Shown one piece after another: positions 62,438 to 64,000 of a stretch of DNA of 64,000 bases. The position numbers and the translations under genes are program-made. Every line of letters begins with the position of its first letter. Position 1 is the stretch's first letter. The notes beneath the pieces were generated by a model. That model was not told the origin of the DNA. It was given only the letters and a program-made list of their open reading frames with translations, and searched no databases. Source of the DNA: an uncultured Bacteroidota bacterium (GTDB taxonomy: Bacteria > Bacteroidota > Bacteroidia > Chitinophagales > LD1); the NCBI GenBank assembly GCA_903861145.1, contig CAIOTH010000083.1, positions 1-64,000 of the forward strand, in the 5' to 3' direction.

Positions 62438-63499
62438 ATGAGAGAAAGTATTCCCAGTCTTAACGGGTTACGGGCAATTAGTATAGGCCTTGTTATTATC
62501 AGCCATATTTCTCTTATCAACTGGCAAGACAAATTCACACCTCTTGGCCTGGACATGAGAACCCTGGGACAACTAGGTGTAAATGTTTTTTTTGTTATCA
62601 GTGGCTTTTTAATTACTACTCTTTTATTGAAAGAGGAACAAAACGCTCAGACAATTTCGCTAAAAAACTTTTACCTACGCCGTGTTTTTAGAATTTTTCC
62701 GGTTTATTACATCATGCTACTGGTGTATGCGGGCCTGCAACTTTTAGGTTTAATACATCTAAACCCCAACTCATGGATCCGGTCAATATTATTTCTAAAT
62801 GATTTTGGCCCTCTCGAAGGAAGAGATTGGCCTACATATCATACATGGAGTTTATCAATTGAAGAACAGTTTTACCTTTTTTGGCCTTTCCTTTTTAAAG
62901 GCTTTAAGCCCTTAAGGAATTATATCGCATTATGTATTATTTGCGTTATTCCGGCCTTTAGGATTTACAGTGAGTTTGGGCACTCCAATGTGGTTCATGT
63001 TTTTTCGCTTTTTTACCGGGTAGATGCGATAATGTGGGGTTGCTTTCTGGCATTAAACTACGATGGTTTTTTCTCGGTATTGTCAAGGATTAATAAACGA
63101 TTTAGATTAATACAATTATTGCCATTTATAATAATATATATAAACATGGTGCTACCTTATATCAACTTTAAATACAGCAGCTATGTATACCATTTCTACA
63201 TTGCTCCTTTAGGGGGCCCAACGGGTACCTTAACCAGCATTTGTATATGTCTCATTGTCATTTATTCAATAAAAATTCAGAATATTTGGTTTAGTGTTCT
63301 AAACTCGGGTGTCTTCAATTATATCGGAAAGTTATCTTACAGCATTTATTTGTGGCAGCAGATAATTTTTGTGAGTGCGGTAACAGGCTGCTTATCGAAA
63401 TTTCCTTATAACGTTGTTCTTATTTTAATAGTCGCCGCTTTTTCATATCACTTTATTGAAAAGCCCTTCCTATCGCTGAAAAAAAGATTTGAAGCTTAA
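62438..63499 (+). CDS. Acyltransferase-3 family (OafA-type) membrane protein
   Basis: 353 residues, about ten membrane helices. The family opening IPSLNGLRAISIGLVIISHISL (catalytic-region H), GVNVFFVISGFLIT, then TWSLSIEEQFYLFWP and FIEKPFL at the end are characteristic. Such proteins O-acetylate sugars of LPS, capsule, peptidoglycan or other surface polymers. No SGNH extension. Probably monocistronic. Confidence 0.92.
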   Translation: MRESIPSLNGLRAISIGLVIISHISLINWQDKFTPLGLDMRTLGQLGVNVFFVISGFLITTLLLKEEQNAQTISLKNFYLRRVFRIFPVYYIMLLVYAGLQLLGLIHLNPNSWIRSILFLNDFGPLEGRDWPTYHTWSLSIEEQFYLFWPFLFKGFKPLRNYIALCIICVIPAFRIYSEFGHSNVVHVFSLFYRVDAIMWGCFLALNYDGFFSVLSRINKRFRLIQLLPFIIIYINMVLPYINFKYSSYVYHFYIAPLGGPTGTLTSICICLIVIYSIKIQNIWFSVLNSGVFNYIGKLSYSIYLWQQIIFVSAVTGCLSKFPYNVVLILIVAAFSYHFIEKPFLSLKKRFEA

Positions 63500-63579
63500 T
63501 TTGGAGCATTACATTCCGGACAAAGCTAAAATTCCGCTGATTTTGCCTTCCCGAATCATTTAAAAACTGGCAATTGCCT

Positions 63580-63608
63580 AAATTAAAAATCCCGCCGAAG
63601 CGGGATTT
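63580..63608 (-). terminator. Terminator of the tRNA-Ala transcript
   Basis: On the minus strand AAATCCCGC-TTCG-GCGGGATTT: a perfect 9-bp stem with a UUCG tetraloop, then TTAATTT. It directly follows the tRNA. Confidence 0.8.
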
Positions 63609-63609
63609 G

Positions 63610-63683
<74 letters not shown>

Positions 63684-63695
63684 GCGTTGACAATG

Positions 63696-63726
63696 CAAAT
63701 GTATTTTTTGATTTCAATCTTTCAAA
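63696..63726 (-). promoter_or_regulatory. Promoter of tRNA-Ala
   Basis: TTTG (63726-63723), 19-bp spacer, TACATTTG (63703-63696) on the minus strand, 12 bp before the tRNA. It matches the Bacteroidota consensus at both boxes. Confidence 0.88.
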
Positions 63727-63797
63727 TAGTTGCGGAGGAAAATAAAAAATTTGGCGTTCCATTCCCGTATAGTAAGGCGGCCCCCCGGGGAACTTAA

Positions 63798-63841
63798 AAT
63801 TAAAGAACCCCGTAGCTAAAAGCATACGGGGTTCTTTAATT
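63798..63841. terminator. Bidirectional terminator
   Basis: A perfect 17-bp stem (AATTAAAGAACCCCGTA and its complement) with a 10-nt loop and A/T tracts on both sides. It sits past the T9SS cargo gene. Confidence 0.9.
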
Positions 63842-63859
63842 AAGATTTTTCTGAAACTA

Positions 63860-64000
63860 CTATCGCGCTATCGTGAACGATTTACTTACCACGTTACCAT
63901 CCTGGGTCCAGATTTCGAGGAGATAGTTGCCGCTTGGGAAACGCGATACATTTAAGGTGGTTTGGTTAGATTGGGTATCGAGCTGTGCAACAGCTTTGCC
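63860..64000 (-). CDS. C-terminal end of a T9SS cargo protein (type A sorting domain), partial
   Basis: 46 codons and a TAG stop at 63862-63860, running off the right edge. The peptide includes QTTLNVSRFPSGNYLLEIWT then VVSKSFTIAR. The pattern (l-vs-l-sGnY-l-i-...-k-f-i-r) is the terminal part of the type A C-terminal domain that directs proteins through the type IX secretion system. The rest of the protein lies beyond the window, so its function cannot be read. Confidence 0.8.
   Translation of the reverse strand, partial: GKAVAQLDTQSNQTTLNVSRFPSGNYLLEIWTQDGNVVSKSFTIAR

Overview
The window looks like chromosome from a member of the Bacteroidota, probably a Chitinophagales/Sphingobacteriia-type organism. 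Three things point there. The recurring promoter shape is TAnnTTTG (or TAnnTTCG), best seen as TTTG-N19-TACATTTG in front of a tRNA-Ala. The C-terminus of a type IX secretion cargo is read off the right edge. There are many outer-membrane barrels and lipoproteins typical of the phylum. Gene density is high and ordinary. I see no rRNA, insertion sequence, prophage, CRISPR array or integrase.

Layout. 0-8 kb: membrane protein, glycine dehydrogenase gcvP, a Bacteroidota-conserved protein, a sterol-desaturase-family di-iron enzyme, two exported proteins. 8-13 kb: a PAS histidine kinase with two response regulators, a one-POTRA BamA/TamA-family barrel, a histidine phosphatase. 13-21 kb: menaquinone genes (isochorismate synthase, menD, menB, then menA in a second unit) with a DNA-glycosylase-like gene, a DUF1214/DUF1254 membrane pair and small unknowns. 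21-29 kb: cytidine deaminase, carbohydrate porin, the Mg2+ P-type ATPase mgtA with a long structured leader, a Nudix hydrolase, lepA. 29-36 kb: aldo/keto reductase, penicillin-acylase-family enzyme with an AHSA1 partner, phosphoesterase, GNAT, small membrane proteins, L,D-transpeptidase. 36-46 kb: a 1805-residue alpha-2-macroglobulin lipoprotein, a barrel, a cysteine-rich lipoprotein, the fluoride channel crcB, and a fusion of a CrtC/AttH lipocalin-fold domain to a polyprenyl synthase. 46-64 kb: a helical unknown, lipoproteins, cysteine desulfurase, methyltransferase, a 1202-residue outer-membrane protein, tamB, tsaD, a barrel, an acyltransferase-3 protein, tRNA-Ala and the T9SS cargo end.

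How genes work together. The men genes supply four steps of the classical chorismate-to-menaquinone route; menC, menE and menH are not here. TamB, the adjacent 1202-residue outer-membrane protein and the one-POTRA barrel fit envelope biogenesis, though only TamB has a known role. The histidine kinase and its regulators form a compact relay with no DNA-binding output domain.

The most unusual items are the CrtC-fold/prenyl-synthase fusion, whose second aspartate motif is DDTLN as in eukaryotic-type GGPP synthases; the roughly 300-nt structured mgtA leader that ends in a strong Shine-Dalgarno sequence; six AA..T/G-ACA decamers phased at exactly 10 bp; and promoter motifs ending only 4-8 bp before the start codon, which predict leaderless mRNAs.
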